Positions 1 through 8,101 of a DNA stretch of 64,000 nucleotides are shown here, one piece after another; positions within the stretch are counted from its first letter, which is position 1, and the number at the start of each line of letters is the position of its first letter. Made by a program: the position numbers and the translations under genes. The stretch covers positions 1 through 64,000 of the forward strand of contig NZ_AFOY02000017.1 of NCBI RefSeq assembly GCF_000217955.3. Direction: 5' to 3'. Source of the DNA: Pseudomonas fluorescens HK44. Its GTDB lineage: Bacteria > Pseudomonadota > Gammaproteobacteria > Pseudomonadales > Pseudomonadaceae. The notes under the pieces were generated by a model. That model did no database searches and was not told the DNA's origin. It was given only the letters and a program-made list of their open reading frames with translations.

Positions 1-142
1 GAAAGACGAAAAGCACCGGATCGAACACCGCCACTTTGATATCCAGCTCCACCAGTGCGGCTAGGCCGTCAATGGATTTTCGAAAGTCTACGGGTTTAGG
101 GTAGAGGTACACTTTTTCAACTTTGGCATCGGGACGCATCAT
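1..142 (-). CDS. tnpB: IS66 family accessory protein TnpB, cut by the window edge
   Basis: The reverse strand reads from a double ATG at 142 and begins MMRPDAKVEKVYLYPKP, followed by VDFRKSIDGLAALVELD. This matches the N-terminus of the Pseudomonas IS66 TnpB (Orf2) family. About 47 codons are present and the rest lies outside the window. TnpB is needed for IS66 transposition alongside TnpA and the DDE transposase TnpC, but its biochemical role is unclear. Just upstream a short frame ends ISFRSQRP and its stop overlaps the tnpB ATG (ATGA), as expected for a TnpA tail, but it has an earlier in-frame stop. Whether the element is complete cannot be judged from here. Confidence 0.8.
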   Translation of the reverse strand, partial: MMRPDAKVEKVYLYPKPVDFRKSIDGLAALVELDIKVAVFDPVLFVF

Positions 143-466
143 GGCCGCTGGCTTCTGAAAGAGATCGGGAGCACAGCATCAGGCATCAAATCGCGGCTTT
201 GAATGTGGGGTTCGTGGAGCGGTTACGAATAATCAAGAGTAGACGTTGATAGCTGTCTACGGAACCATGGGGGCGGGTGATCTCTTCAGTCACCCGACCT
301 CATAGGGTAGGAAGATTAAGGGGCGCTGAGATGAGAACCACTGACTTCTGTTGTTCCATCAAGCGCTCTAACAGATACTAGCTTACAGTGTACGTTATGA
401 TTTGCCGGCTTAGGTCAAAAATGACGCTACGAAACTGGTCCCGAGATAGCAGTTTTTTCGTAATTC
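143..466. other. Gene-free stretch with IS66 debris
   Basis: About 320 bp lie between the IS66 tnpB and the stop of the GGDEF gene. The part next to tnpB holds a short open frame that looks like a TnpA C-terminal tail (about 143-225). Around 277-295 there is an inverted repeat, CGGGTGA / TCACCCG with a 9-nt loop. No other gene, clear promoter or terminator was seen. Confidence 0.4.
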
Positions 467-1792
467 TCAATCCGTCTGAATTATTAGTCTTTTATAAATC
501 GAGATGTTTTTTCCGCTGTCTTTTGCAAGCTGCTGAGCTTGATCAGCAGCTCTAGTCAGCTCGTCAAAACAAACACCATAGTCGGCGTCAACTACACCAA
601 TACTTGCTGTTGGGCAAGTCTCCAAATTGTTGCTATCTCCCCAAGCCAAGAAAACGGACTCGATTTCAGTTCTGATTTTTTCAGACAATCGTTCTGCTTC
701 ATTTCCTCTGAGTTCCGGCGCAATAATGACAAATTCATCACCACCGCGGCGATACACTTCGCCGGCCCCATAACAAACGGAGGAAATTATCCGACTTGCA
801 ATTTTTATAGCCTCGTCGCCACCTCCGTGGCCCAGACGTGTGTTCACATTCTTAAAGTTATCAAGATCCAGCTTAATTAAACTAAGCCCGCCTCCCGCTT
901 CTCCAAGGCTTAGCAGGGACTTCAAGTCGACTTCCCAGTATCTTTGATCCCACACCAATTTGAATGGGTCTAATGTTCGCCACTGCCGTAATAAGTTATA
1001 CTTTGGATTGCTTCGCTCCCACTTTCTCATCTTCCAGAAAACAGGGTCATCTTCGATGTTTTCAAGCGCATAACTTAGCTCAAGCATTTTGGATAGTTCG
1101 ACGCTTGATACAACGGAGTCTGGACTTAACCCATGTGGCCGATAGCGCTGGATAGCTGTTGCGACTACACTCATCGCAAGTTCTCCATCGCAGTGAAGCA
1201 GGAGTTCTCGAAGCGTTTTTCTACTATCCTCCTCAAATAATAATTGTATTTTCCTAAGGGCTTCAATGCTTGTAACATTTACAATAGAATCTTCAAGTAA
1301 CGCTAGCAGATTCCAATCGATTAAATTTAACACACTCCCTGTATTGAGCGGGGAGAGCGTTGCAGTAGCTACGCGCTCTAGAGCGCATGCAAGTGCCACA
1401 CAACGAATTGCGAGTGAACCTATCTCTTTTTCACAACACTGGTACCAAGTTCGACCAGTCGCATTTGTGATAGCGCGCTCAAAATTAGATGAGCAAATTA
1501 GTAAAGAAGAAGTATCTCCCAGTGAAGGAGAAAATTGAAATGAGGCTAAATCTGCGGCAACTCTTGCACTTCTAACCGCCGCTGCTAATCCGGAGACACC
1601 TCTCCGTGTTGCAGAGGATAATATTTCTATTGCCATGGCGGGACTGGGTATGACTCGGGCATTTTTATGAACTAAAGAATCATAGAAACGCCCCTCAGGC
1701 TCATGGTCAACCAATAGGATCGCACCGGCCGTCTCGCTTCTTATCATACTTACTAAATTAACTAGCACAGGTATGTCGATATATTCTCTCAT
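467..1792 (-). CDS. GGDEF-domain protein coupled to an upstream ATPase
   Basis: 441 aa. Residues about 285-440 form a GGDEF (diguanylate cyclase-like) domain. It has the metal-binding stretch KLDLDNFKNVN (about 307-317), the nucleotide-binding GHGGGDEA and an intact signature RRGGDEF with GGDEF at 350-354, so catalysis is plausible. The usual inhibitory RxxD motif upstream of GGDEF is absent (the sequence there is AGEVYRR). The first ~280 residues are mostly helical-looking and match no domain I recognise. No membrane segment or PAS, GAF or REC sensor is visible. Its ATG overlaps the stop of the ATPase gene by 4 bp (ATGA), which implies translational coupling. The gene is AT-rich for Pseudomonas, consistent with transfer. 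The product could be c-di-GMP or another nucleotide; this cannot be decided from sequence. Confidence 0.75.
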   Translation of the reverse strand: MREYIDIPVLVNLVSMIRSETAGAILLVDHEPEGRFYDSLVHKNARVIPSPAMAIEILSSATRRGVSGLAAAVRSARVAADLASFQFSPSLGDTSSLLICSSNFERAITNATGRTWYQCCEKEIGSLAIRCVALACALERVATATLSPLNTGSVLNLIDWNLLALLEDSIVNVTSIEALRKIQLLFEEDSRKTLRELLLHCDGELAMSVVATAIQRYRPHGLSPDSVVSSVELSKMLELSYALENIEDDPVFWKMRKWERSNPKYNLLRQWRTLDPFKLVWDQRYWEVDLKSLLSLGEAGGGLSLIKLDLDNFKNVNTRLGHGGGDEAIKIASRIISSVCYGAGEVYRRGGDEFVIIAPELRGNEAERLSEKIRTEIESVFLAWGDSNNLETCPTASIGVVDADYGVCFDELTRAADQAQQLAKDSGKNISIYKRLIIQTD

Positions 1793-3153
1793 CGCCGCCC
1801 CATCACTTCTTCAACGCTGGGGCCAAACAGTTCTTTTGTTAAATCCCAGTGATTACCTATTAGCACTGGCGAGTGTGTAGCGACTATCCCGTAGGATTCG
1901 GTAAGATTTAGAATCCCCATAAGGTCTTCCAAGAAACTAGCCTGCCATGCAACATGCAGTGAGATTTCTGGTTCGTCAACTAACACAAGTCCATTTTTTG
2001 GAACTCTAAAAAGCAGCTCATAGAGCAAAACCAATTCGTGCTGTTCGCCAGAAGAAAGATCGCTAATGTCAATGGGGGAGCCATTTAGCGATTTAAATCG
2101 AAATCCCTCAATTCTGTTGAGAGTTAGACGCTTATATTTGAATCGAGCATTTACGATATCCATTAGTCGGCCAACTCGATCCGACAATACATCAAAAACA
2201 TTAAGCTTTTGCTTGATGTCGTCTACATATATAGTTAGGGCGGCTGCCGAGCGGCGGACATCTTCTTCACTAATATCTCTAAGTTCAGTCTCGCTATCCA
2301 AGAAGCCAAGAGCAACCAAGCGTTGACGTTTCAGTTCGATTTCTGACATGGATGCGAGAATACTTTTCTCCGATAGGGAGCTTTCTTCATCTCTTACGAA
2401 TTTTACCAGCCTAGCTGGAAAGGTCCTGTCTCGCTCTTGGGAATGTTTAGCATAATCAGCTAGGGCAGTTTTGATACGGGTAACAATGTCGGCTGAATAT
2501 TGATGTACGCGGAGGTCTTCCTCCTTAGGTTGATCATCCTCATCGAAAGCGTTAAATGTATTATGATCCGATTGCTCTCGCTCTGCATAAAGTCTTTTTG
2601 TTTCAACAAAAAAAATCTCCATATCAGTTACAAATGGAGAAAACACATTAACATTAAAACTATCTGGCAAGTGTTTTGATATATAGGGGAATAGCTCTAT
2701 TATTTCGTTGATATAATAGATTTTTCTTCCGCCTTTCGACCACCCCCCAAGTTTTCGATGGTAGGGTCCAGGTATTAAGTTGTCAATTGAATCAAGAAGC
2801 TCAGAGGGCGTCTCTTGTAATAAACTACCCCCGCACTCTAGAGGTTCACCCTGTGGGTCTGTAATTGATATTTCTAATTTTGAGCTAGCTCTATCGTGAT
2901 TGCTTTTTTGGTTGGCTTGCTTGGTAATTGTTATAGTTGTCCCATCTTCACGAGTGGCTTTAAATTCATGAAAAGGTACTTTTTCGAATATGGCGATTTT
3001 CCCGCTTATTAATGAGGCAACCATTTTTAGCAACATGGTTTTGCCAACGCCGTTTGCCCCATGAATGATTGTCACATTACCATTATTCGACAATGGAATT
3101 GTATGATCAAATATTCCAAATAATTTACTTATCTCGATTTGTGTTAGGCGCAT
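1789..3153 (-). CDS. AAA/ABC-type ATPase (SMC/OLD/RecF-like), putative defence component
   Basis: 454 aa. Walker A GANGVGKT is at residues 32-39, the ABC signature LSSGEQ at 366-371, Walker B LVLVDEPE with D393/E394, and the H-switch VATHSP at about 424-429. This is the AAA_15/AAA_21 type of soluble ATPase seen in RecF/SMC relatives and in many anti-phage modules (PtuA of Septu, AriA of PARIS). Residues ~180-350 between the two halves are charged and helical, resembling a short coiled-coil insertion. No nuclease or TOPRIM domain is fused. It is the first gene of a two-gene operon with the GGDEF protein. The start ATG at 3153 has a GGAC/AAAAGAA stretch upstream, a modest ribosome site. Base composition is clearly AT-richer than the flanking core genes. 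Confidence 0.75.
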   Translation of the reverse strand: MRLTQIEISKLFGIFDHTIPLSNNGNVTIIHGANGVGKTMLLKMVASLISGKIAIFEKVPFHEFKATREDGTTITITKQANQKSNHDRASSKLEISITDPQGEPLECGGSLLQETPSELLDSIDNLIPGPYHRKLGGWSKGGRKIYYINEIIELFPYISKHLPDSFNVNVFSPFVTDMEIFFVETKRLYAEREQSDHNTFNAFDEDDQPKEEDLRVHQYSADIVTRIKTALADYAKHSQERDRTFPARLVKFVRDEESSLSEKSILASMSEIELKRQRLVALGFLDSETELRDISEEDVRRSAAALTIYVDDIKQKLNVFDVLSDRVGRLMDIVNARFKYKRLTLNRIEGFRFKSLNGSPIDISDLSSGEQHELVLLYELLFRVPKNGLVLVDEPEISLHVAWQASFLEDLMGILNLTESYGIVATHSPVLIGNHWDLTKELFGPSVEEVMGRR

Positions 3154-3556
3154 TTCTTTTCGTCCATGTCATGTTGGCTATTGTCATGTGCGGTTGCAGT
3201 ATGTACGTGAGAAGTCGCATGTCCGAACTGCCTGCAATCCTGATGCTATCAATTTGCCGCCACTGGGTCTATTTCTCGGTGTTTCCAATGCTGATTATTG
3301 GTCAAGGCCTACGACGCTCGTTTCGAGTCGTCTGTCGTTTTTTGCCAGCAATTCGGAAGCCATGCGCGCCCCCAGCAAATGCTGTTGAATCTTACCAATT
3401 TGCTCTTCAGCTGTTCCTGCGAAAGCCGTGAAAATGAGCGAAACCACAAGGTTCCTATAGGTAAATGCTACTTATTCAACTTCCATTATTGGCTTAAATG
3501 GGCTTCTTAAACATCCGCTTCTGGCCGTTCTCTGCAAGTCGTCGCTCCGCGTGTGC
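3154..3556. other. Upstream region of the ATPase-GGDEF operon
   Basis: About 400 bp without a convincing gene. A reverse-strand frame of about 58 codons ends at 3296 (reading ...GKIQQHLLGARMASELL...) but lacks a start codon and I do not recognise it. The promoter of the ATPase operon should lie here on the reverse strand, but I could not identify clear -35/-10 boxes. Confidence 0.3.
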
Positions 3557-3648
3557 TGGTCAAGTCGAATGCAAACGGTTGGTCAGCACGAATGCAATTG
3601 ACTGGTCCGTGGCAATGCAAATGGGTGGTCAAGTCCATGCAATTACGC
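3557..3648. repeat. Four tandem 23-bp direct repeats
   Basis: Copies start at 3557, 3580, 3603 and 3626, a constant 23-bp spacing. Each begins TGGTC and carries AATGCAA or ATGCAA 11-13 bases in; the fourth copy is shifted by one base. Bases between the two boxes vary. Regular direct repeats of this size beside a resolvase relic are typical of protein-binding iterons, for example transposase sites at transposon ends, but the owner is not identified. Confidence 0.6.
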
Positions 3649-3689
3649 AACTTATAATCTATGCTGCGGCGGATAGCGGAGGGGGGTAA

Positions 3690-3773
3690 ACGACAACCGA
3701 AGTCGCGGCGCTCCTGGGCGTGTATCGTGTAACCTTGTACCGCCCGCTCAACAAAGAGGATGGCACCAGATGA
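3690..3773 (+). pseudogene. Resolvase/invertase C-terminal helix-turn-helix relic
   Basis: The forward frame reads TTEVAALLGVYRVTLYRPLN and then a stop. This is the C-terminal DNA-binding helix-turn-helix of serine resolvases (TnpR/Hin type, consensus EVAxLLGVSRxTLYR). The catalytic domain is missing: an in-frame stop lies directly upstream. Its TGA overlaps the ATG of the next small gene (ATGA). It is best read as the last remnant of a transposon resolvase. Confidence 0.6.
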
Positions 3774-3970
3774 AAGGCCGACCACACGACGAGGCAATGG
3801 CCGAGCAGTTTCACGCCGATCCGGACTATGCGGCCGAGCTGCTGATTGAAGTGCGCCGTAACGGCGACTCGGCCGAGCTGGCCATCCTATTGCGACAGAT
3901 GGCCAAGGCGTTCGGGCAGGATGAGGGGTGGAGTCTTGCCGATGCAGAGCGCAAGCTATCGTCTACATAA
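3770..3970 (+). CDS. Truncated HigA-like addiction-module antidote protein
   Basis: 66 aa. The first ~49 residues (start MKGRPHDEAMAEQF, later ELAILLRQMAKAFG) match the N-terminus of the family of DNA-binding antidotes paired with HigB/RelE-type toxins, usually 95-100 aa. After AKAFG the expected helix-turn-helix is replaced by an unrelated 17-residue tail, so DNA binding is probably lost. No toxin gene lies beside it, and the place where one would sit carries the resolvase relic. It is probably non-functional debris, although expression of the short protein cannot be excluded. Confidence 0.5.
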   Translation: MKGRPHDEAMAEQFHADPDYAAELLIEVRRNGDSAELAILLRQMAKAFGQDEGWSLADAERKLSST

Positions 3971-4100
3971 CAGGATATGGCACATTTCATGGCATTGAGA
4001 GAATTTCGTGCCATAAGTCAATGATATTCATGGGTTTTTATCTATTGTTTACAATCGAGTGGGAGTGATCCCGGTTTTAACTGATCGTCCGTAACACCTG

Positions 4101-4135
4101 AAAGGCCCCGTGAACGCGAGTTCACGGGGCCTTTT
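4101..4135. terminator. Bidirectional rho-independent terminator of the toxin gene
   Basis: A 14-bp perfect stem (AAAGGCCCCGTGAA / TTCACGGGGCCTTT) with loop CGCGAG is flanked by A and T runs. It lies 6 bp beyond the stop of the reverse-strand toxin at 4141. Confidence 0.9.
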
Positions 4136-4140
4136 GCGTA

Positions 4141-7119
4141 TCAGGTGCCCGCCACCTGGACCTGTTTGAGCCCAATGAGCCTTAATGCCGCCGAGAACTC
4201 CGCAATGTTGGGGTAGCGTCGGCCACTGATGGCCGGCCATGTGGGGCGCTCAACGTAGAACGAGCCATGGTCGCGCTGTATCAGTGTGCGAACGATAGAG
4301 CCGTCGCTGCTGCGATGAATGAGCGTGGCCCGTTTATCGATATTCATCACCGTGTAATCACCGGTATTGCGCAGACCTTTTTCCAGATTTTCGGCCAGCG
4401 CAACACTGGGCGGTGTATCCAGTTGCAGGCGCAGATCACCTTTGACGCTGGCCAGCGGCCGGCCGAAGTTATCGGTTGGAATACGCCCCGGGTCCACTTC
4501 GATGCCCCTCGCCGTACCGGCATCGGTGCTTTCTATGCGCAAACTGATGCCTCCCTCCAGTTCGCTGACACCCGGCACGCCTTCCCATGTGCTGGCGTGA
4601 CTGTCTCCCATCAATGCAACCCAGCGATGAGCACCTCGGGCAGCCTGATCGGCGCTGATGGTCTCGTGGGCAAAGAAATTCATCATCCGCTGGCGAAAGT
4701 TACTTTCGACACCGGTCATTCCCGTGCTCCTGTAGCTGGCCATGCAATCGATGGCCTGGATCCGGATATGGCTTTTGCGGGCGGCCTTGACCACTTCCAG
4801 AAACGTGAACTGACCACTGGGGTCGGTGCCGTGCCCTCGATCCTGAGTTCTCAGGTAGCTCTCGAGATCTTCGGACAAGGTGCCCGTCCGGTTGAAGATG
4901 TCCAGGTCGGCCTGATGGAAGTCGCTCAGCAAATGCTCCATGTAGAGCGTCTTGACCTTTTGTTTGCTCAGCACCTCCATGTTTTCGATCAGGAACTGTT
5001 TGCTGGCAACGCTTGAATGGCTCTCACCCACCACCAGCCCCGATATCAGGCGATACAGTTTCTTGATGATGTCCTTGCTGGGCAGGTGGGCTGGCAGGGA
5101 AGGGATCTCGGGCCTGGCTGGCAGAGTGTTTGATTCGAAGAAAGCCGTAGCGTCCCGGTATAGGGTTTGCCGCATGGCCTTGAAGTCGGCAACGGGATTA
5201 CTGCCGTCAGGCTTGGGCAGGCTGGCGGTGTAGTCTTTGAGGTCGTATTTGCTTCCAGCCCCTCGGGCGAGCTCTTTGAGCTGTTCGCGCGAGGCCTGCG
5301 GCATATCGTATGCGCTGGGCGGGCTGTCGATGTCCGGCAGCGGTGTGCTATCACGGCCCCACGGCCATAACCCATCGAATTTGCCACCGCCGAACAGGCC
5401 CGGACGGTTGATGGGTTGCCATTCTCCGGCCGCGTCCAGGCGAACGGGCAGGCTGCGATAAAACGAGTAGGGGTTGGCCGGGTCAATGATGACCCAGGTT
5501 TTCAATGCCTCGACGTAGCGTACAAGGTAATAACTGTCGTTGATTAGCACATAGTTGCCGCCGCTTGGCGGCTGATAAATACCGGCGAACTTGCCTTCCT
5601 CGCTGATGGGCGACAAGCCATCCAGCACTTCATTGGTTTCGAAGGATGAGAGCAGCTCCGCGCCTTGCTCCGCATAGGCCGGGCCGGGGGCGAATCGGGC
5701 AATGGGGGGTATGCCTGAAGGGTGGGTGGGTCCTTCATCGACAGGTTCGGTGACGCTTTCCTGTGGACTGAAGGTTTCGCTGGCTTCACCTACTTCGGCA
5801 AGCTCCGTTGCGCCACGCAGGAAAGGCAGGTTGAACAGGGTTTCGATACCGCTGGAGATGGCCCCAACGACTCCCGCCTTGCGCTCGGCCTTGGTACTGC
5901 CGTTGATCGCCTGGTCAATGTTCAACCCCATATCGGCAATGCCGGCGCCAACGGCAGCCAGTGCCACCGGCCAGCCAAGACCGGCCATGGAGCCGAAGAG
6001 GTGAACAAACGCGTTCAGATAGCCAATCCACAGCTTTTTTCGCAGTTGTCCGTTGGAATGCAGGGACAGGTCCGCATCGCTGTACATGCGAGCCTTCACC
6101 GAGTCTCGCAACCAGCTGAAAACATCGCCGGTAATCGGCTCGGCGTTTTGGTTGATCAGGTGATGGTCGTAGGCGCCCCATGTGGTGTAGAGCAGGTCGA
6201 TCGTGGCGTTCAGACCGATTTTGCCGTTGTCCTGCTGTTGGGCGGACAACGGAAAATGGCTCATGAATCGCGCCCGGTTTTCCGCAAAGTTGTTTTGCAG
6301 CAGTAGCCACCAATGGAAATCGAGCAGGGTGGTGAAGATGTGAAATGTTTGGGTTTCACCTGGTGTGTAAAGAATGTTCACGCCGTTGCGGTCGGTAATG
6401 CAGAGGATGTCGGTGGCCTGATAACCCCCGATATCCAGGGCACACACACGTAACCCGTCCACAGGGTGTGCCTGCGTTTGCAGCATGTCGAGGCTGACCG
6501 GCCAGGAGACATTGCCGGCCACGGCTTTGATCACGGTCTTGAGGTTTTCGTTGTTCAGCCGAGCCCCATCGTGTTCGTCGAGTGCCTGCACCAGGAAATT
6601 GAGTTTGGCCAGGGTACGGAAGTCGTCCGAATGGAGTGGCCAGAAACGCTCCATTTTTTCTCGGTAGGACTGGCTGAAGTTGAGGGCCCAGAAGTCCTTC
6701 AAGACGTCCCTGGGGTACATTCGCACTTCGTTGGTTTCGTTGAAAATGGAGGCGTGCGGGCCTTCGTTATAGAAGCCGCCGTCGCCGTCCGGCATGCCAG
6801 GGTCTTCCTGATCGCTGAGGCGGAATCGCTGGACGACCAGTTGCGGCAAGGTCAACGACTCACTGGGTTTCGGATAACGCTCCCAGCCCAGAAAAGCCTT
6901 GGGGCTGCTGACCGATACGTTATCGAAACGGTGCCACCAGACCTTGTCCGGGTCGATGCCTGTGATTCCGTGTTTGTCGAGTATGCCCTTTGCAACTTCG
7001 TGGGCCATCGCATGCATGTCGGGGCAGGCCTCGGTAAAAGGCACTACCAGTGCTTTTAGAGATCGCTCGTCGGCTGGGTTCGGGAGGAGGGACGGGGAAA
7101 TTGATTCAGGCGTGTGCAC
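4141..7119 (-). CDS. Large DUF6543/dermonecrotic-type toxin with TIKI/ChaN-like (PMT-C2-like) C-terminus
   Basis: 992 aa, starting at GTG 7119 with a good AAGGAG seven bases upstream. The N-terminal ~400 residues resemble the dermonecrotic-toxin/DUF6543 region common in Pseudomonas effectors. Residues ~395-450 are hydrophobic and Gly/Ala-rich (LFGSMAGLGWPVALAAVGAG), fitting a membrane-targeting segment. Residues ~695-850 carry GESHSS (E699, H701), MEHLL (E728) and GDSHAS (H841), the metal-site pattern of the EreA/ChaN/TIKI fold that is also found in the C2 domain of Pasteurella multocida toxin. It probably acts inside eukaryotic or competitor cells. No signal peptide is visible, so export would need a dedicated system. 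It is a single gene with its own terminator. Confidence 0.75.
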   Translation of the reverse strand: MHTPESISPSLLPNPADERSLKALVVPFTEACPDMHAMAHEVAKGILDKHGITGIDPDKVWWHRFDNVSVSSPKAFLGWERYPKPSESLTLPQLVVQRFRLSDQEDPGMPDGDGGFYNEGPHASIFNETNEVRMYPRDVLKDFWALNFSQSYREKMERFWPLHSDDFRTLAKLNFLVQALDEHDGARLNNENLKTVIKAVAGNVSWPVSLDMLQTQAHPVDGLRVCALDIGGYQATDILCITDRNGVNILYTPGETQTFHIFTTLLDFHWWLLLQNNFAENRARFMSHFPLSAQQQDNGKIGLNATIDLLYTTWGAYDHHLINQNAEPITGDVFSWLRDSVKARMYSDADLSLHSNGQLRKKLWIGYLNAFVHLFGSMAGLGWPVALAAVGAGIADMGLNIDQAINGSTKAERKAGVVGAISSGIETLFNLPFLRGATELAEVGEASETFSPQESVTEPVDEGPTHPSGIPPIARFAPGPAYAEQGAELLSSFETNEVLDGLSPISEEGKFAGIYQPPSGGNYVLINDSYYLVRYVEALKTWVIIDPANPYSFYRSLPVRLDAAGEWQPINRPGLFGGGKFDGLWPWGRDSTPLPDIDSPPSAYDMPQASREQLKELARGAGSKYDLKDYTASLPKPDGSNPVADFKAMRQTLYRDATAFFESNTLPARPEIPSLPAHLPSKDIIKKLYRLISGLVVGESHSSVASKQFLIENMEVLSKQKVKTLYMEHLLSDFHQADLDIFNRTGTLSEDLESYLRTQDRGHGTDPSGQFTFLEVVKAARKSHIRIQAIDCMASYRSTGMTGVESNFRQRMMNFFAHETISADQAARGAHRWVALMGDSHASTWEGVPGVSELEGGISLRIESTDAGTARGIEVDPGRIPTDNFGRPLASVKGDLRLQLDTPPSVALAENLEKGLRNTGDYTVMNIDKRATLIHRSSDGSIVRTLIQRDHGSFYVERPTWPAISGRRYPNIAEFSAALRLIGLKQVQVAGT

Positions 7120-7270
7120 TTCTCGCTCCTTGAGAAATGGGGGTAAGAGACGAGGAACTATGACAACCAGACCCGTTTGAATCTGTAGGAGCGGGAGCTA
7201 TCGGGTTTTGGTCTTGATCGACGAACCCTGTAAGAAAAGAGTGTCTTCGAACTTGGCTGCAGGCGCCGAG

Positions 7271-7975
7271 TCAGCGCCGCGCCACATCCGAAAAGTAGAA
7301 CTTGTCCAGGGTATGCCGTGATTCGGTGTATTCGAACTGGCGACCATCCTGCAAAAAGGTCTGGTTGCTGACCACGATCACATGGCTCTGGCCGTCGAGG
7401 TCCAGGTGCTGCTGGTCATCCTTGCTGCGCGGCACCGCTTCGATGGTGCGTTGGGCGTAGGCGATTTGCAGTTGCAGGGTCTGCTCGATGAAGGCGTAGA
7501 TCGAGTGCTCGGCGATCTCGCGGTTCAGCCCCGGAATGAGCTCGGCGACAAAGTGGTTGATGTCCAGGATGACCCTTTTGCCATCGATTCGCCGTACGCG
7601 CTTGATCCGCGTGATCAGGCTGCCTTCTTCGGCTTTCAGGTGTTCGAGCAAGGCGCCTTGCAGGGGGATCTGCTCGAACTCCACCACCTCGGTGCTGACG
7701 TCGTTGCCCAGCCTTGGGTAGGTTTCCTGAAAACTGACGATACCGCCGAGCTGGAATTCGATCGGGTTGGTCGACAGTACGAACGTGCCTTTACCGTGGA
7801 TTTTCTGGGCGAAGCCGCGTTCCTGAAGCAGTTCGATAGCCTTGCGCACGGTGCCGCGACTGGCCTGGTAGCTGTCCATCAATTCGGTTTCGGAAGGCAA
7901 CCGGGCGCCGCGTTCCAGACGTTCGGTGGTGATGCTGGCAAGCAGATCGCTGTAGATCTGGTTGTATTTGCTCAT
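7271..7975 (-). CDS. treR: Trehalose operon repressor (GntR/UTRA family)
   Basis: 234 aa. An N-terminal GntR winged helix (about residues 3-70, including LPSETELMDSYQASRGTVRK) is followed by a UTRA ligand domain (about 90-228), the architecture of TreR. In this family the effector is trehalose-6-phosphate, which releases DNA. The gene is divergent from treP. The shared 221-bp intergenic region contains the large perfect palindrome at 8102-8143, the obvious operator. Length is normal for TreR. Confidence 0.93.
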   Translation of the reverse strand: MSKYNQIYSDLLASITTERLERGARLPSETELMDSYQASRGTVRKAIELLQERGFAQKIHGKGTFVLSTNPIEFQLGGIVSFQETYPRLGNDVSTEVVEFEQIPLQGALLEHLKAEEGSLITRIKRVRRIDGKRVILDINHFVAELIPGLNREIAEHSIYAFIEQTLQLQIAYAQRTIEAVPRSKDDQQHLDLDGQSHVIVVSNQTFLQDGRQFEYTESRHTLDKFYFSDVARR

Positions 7976-8101
7976 AGGGATGGCTGCGTTGTGCTCAAGG
8001 CAGGAACCTTAAGGGCAGAGGTGGGGTTTGTCCATTTAGCGTTGAAATCCTCACCCGTGGGAAATAGGGCCACTGGTCGGCTTGTGATTAAACAAATTCA
8101 A

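Noticed and set aside
260..310. Possible group II intron 3' end (hairpin CGGGTGA/TCACCCG after GGGGGC)
   Set aside because: It resembles a domain VI hairpin, but no domain V sequence or reverse transcriptase gene is present on either side.
3295..3470. Reverse-strand open frame of about 58 codons upstream of the ATPase gene
   Set aside because: No start codon with a ribosome site and no recognisable family; it lies where the operon promoter should be.
3557..3648. CRISPR array
   Set aside because: The four 23-bp units are contiguous with no spacers, and no cas genes are near.
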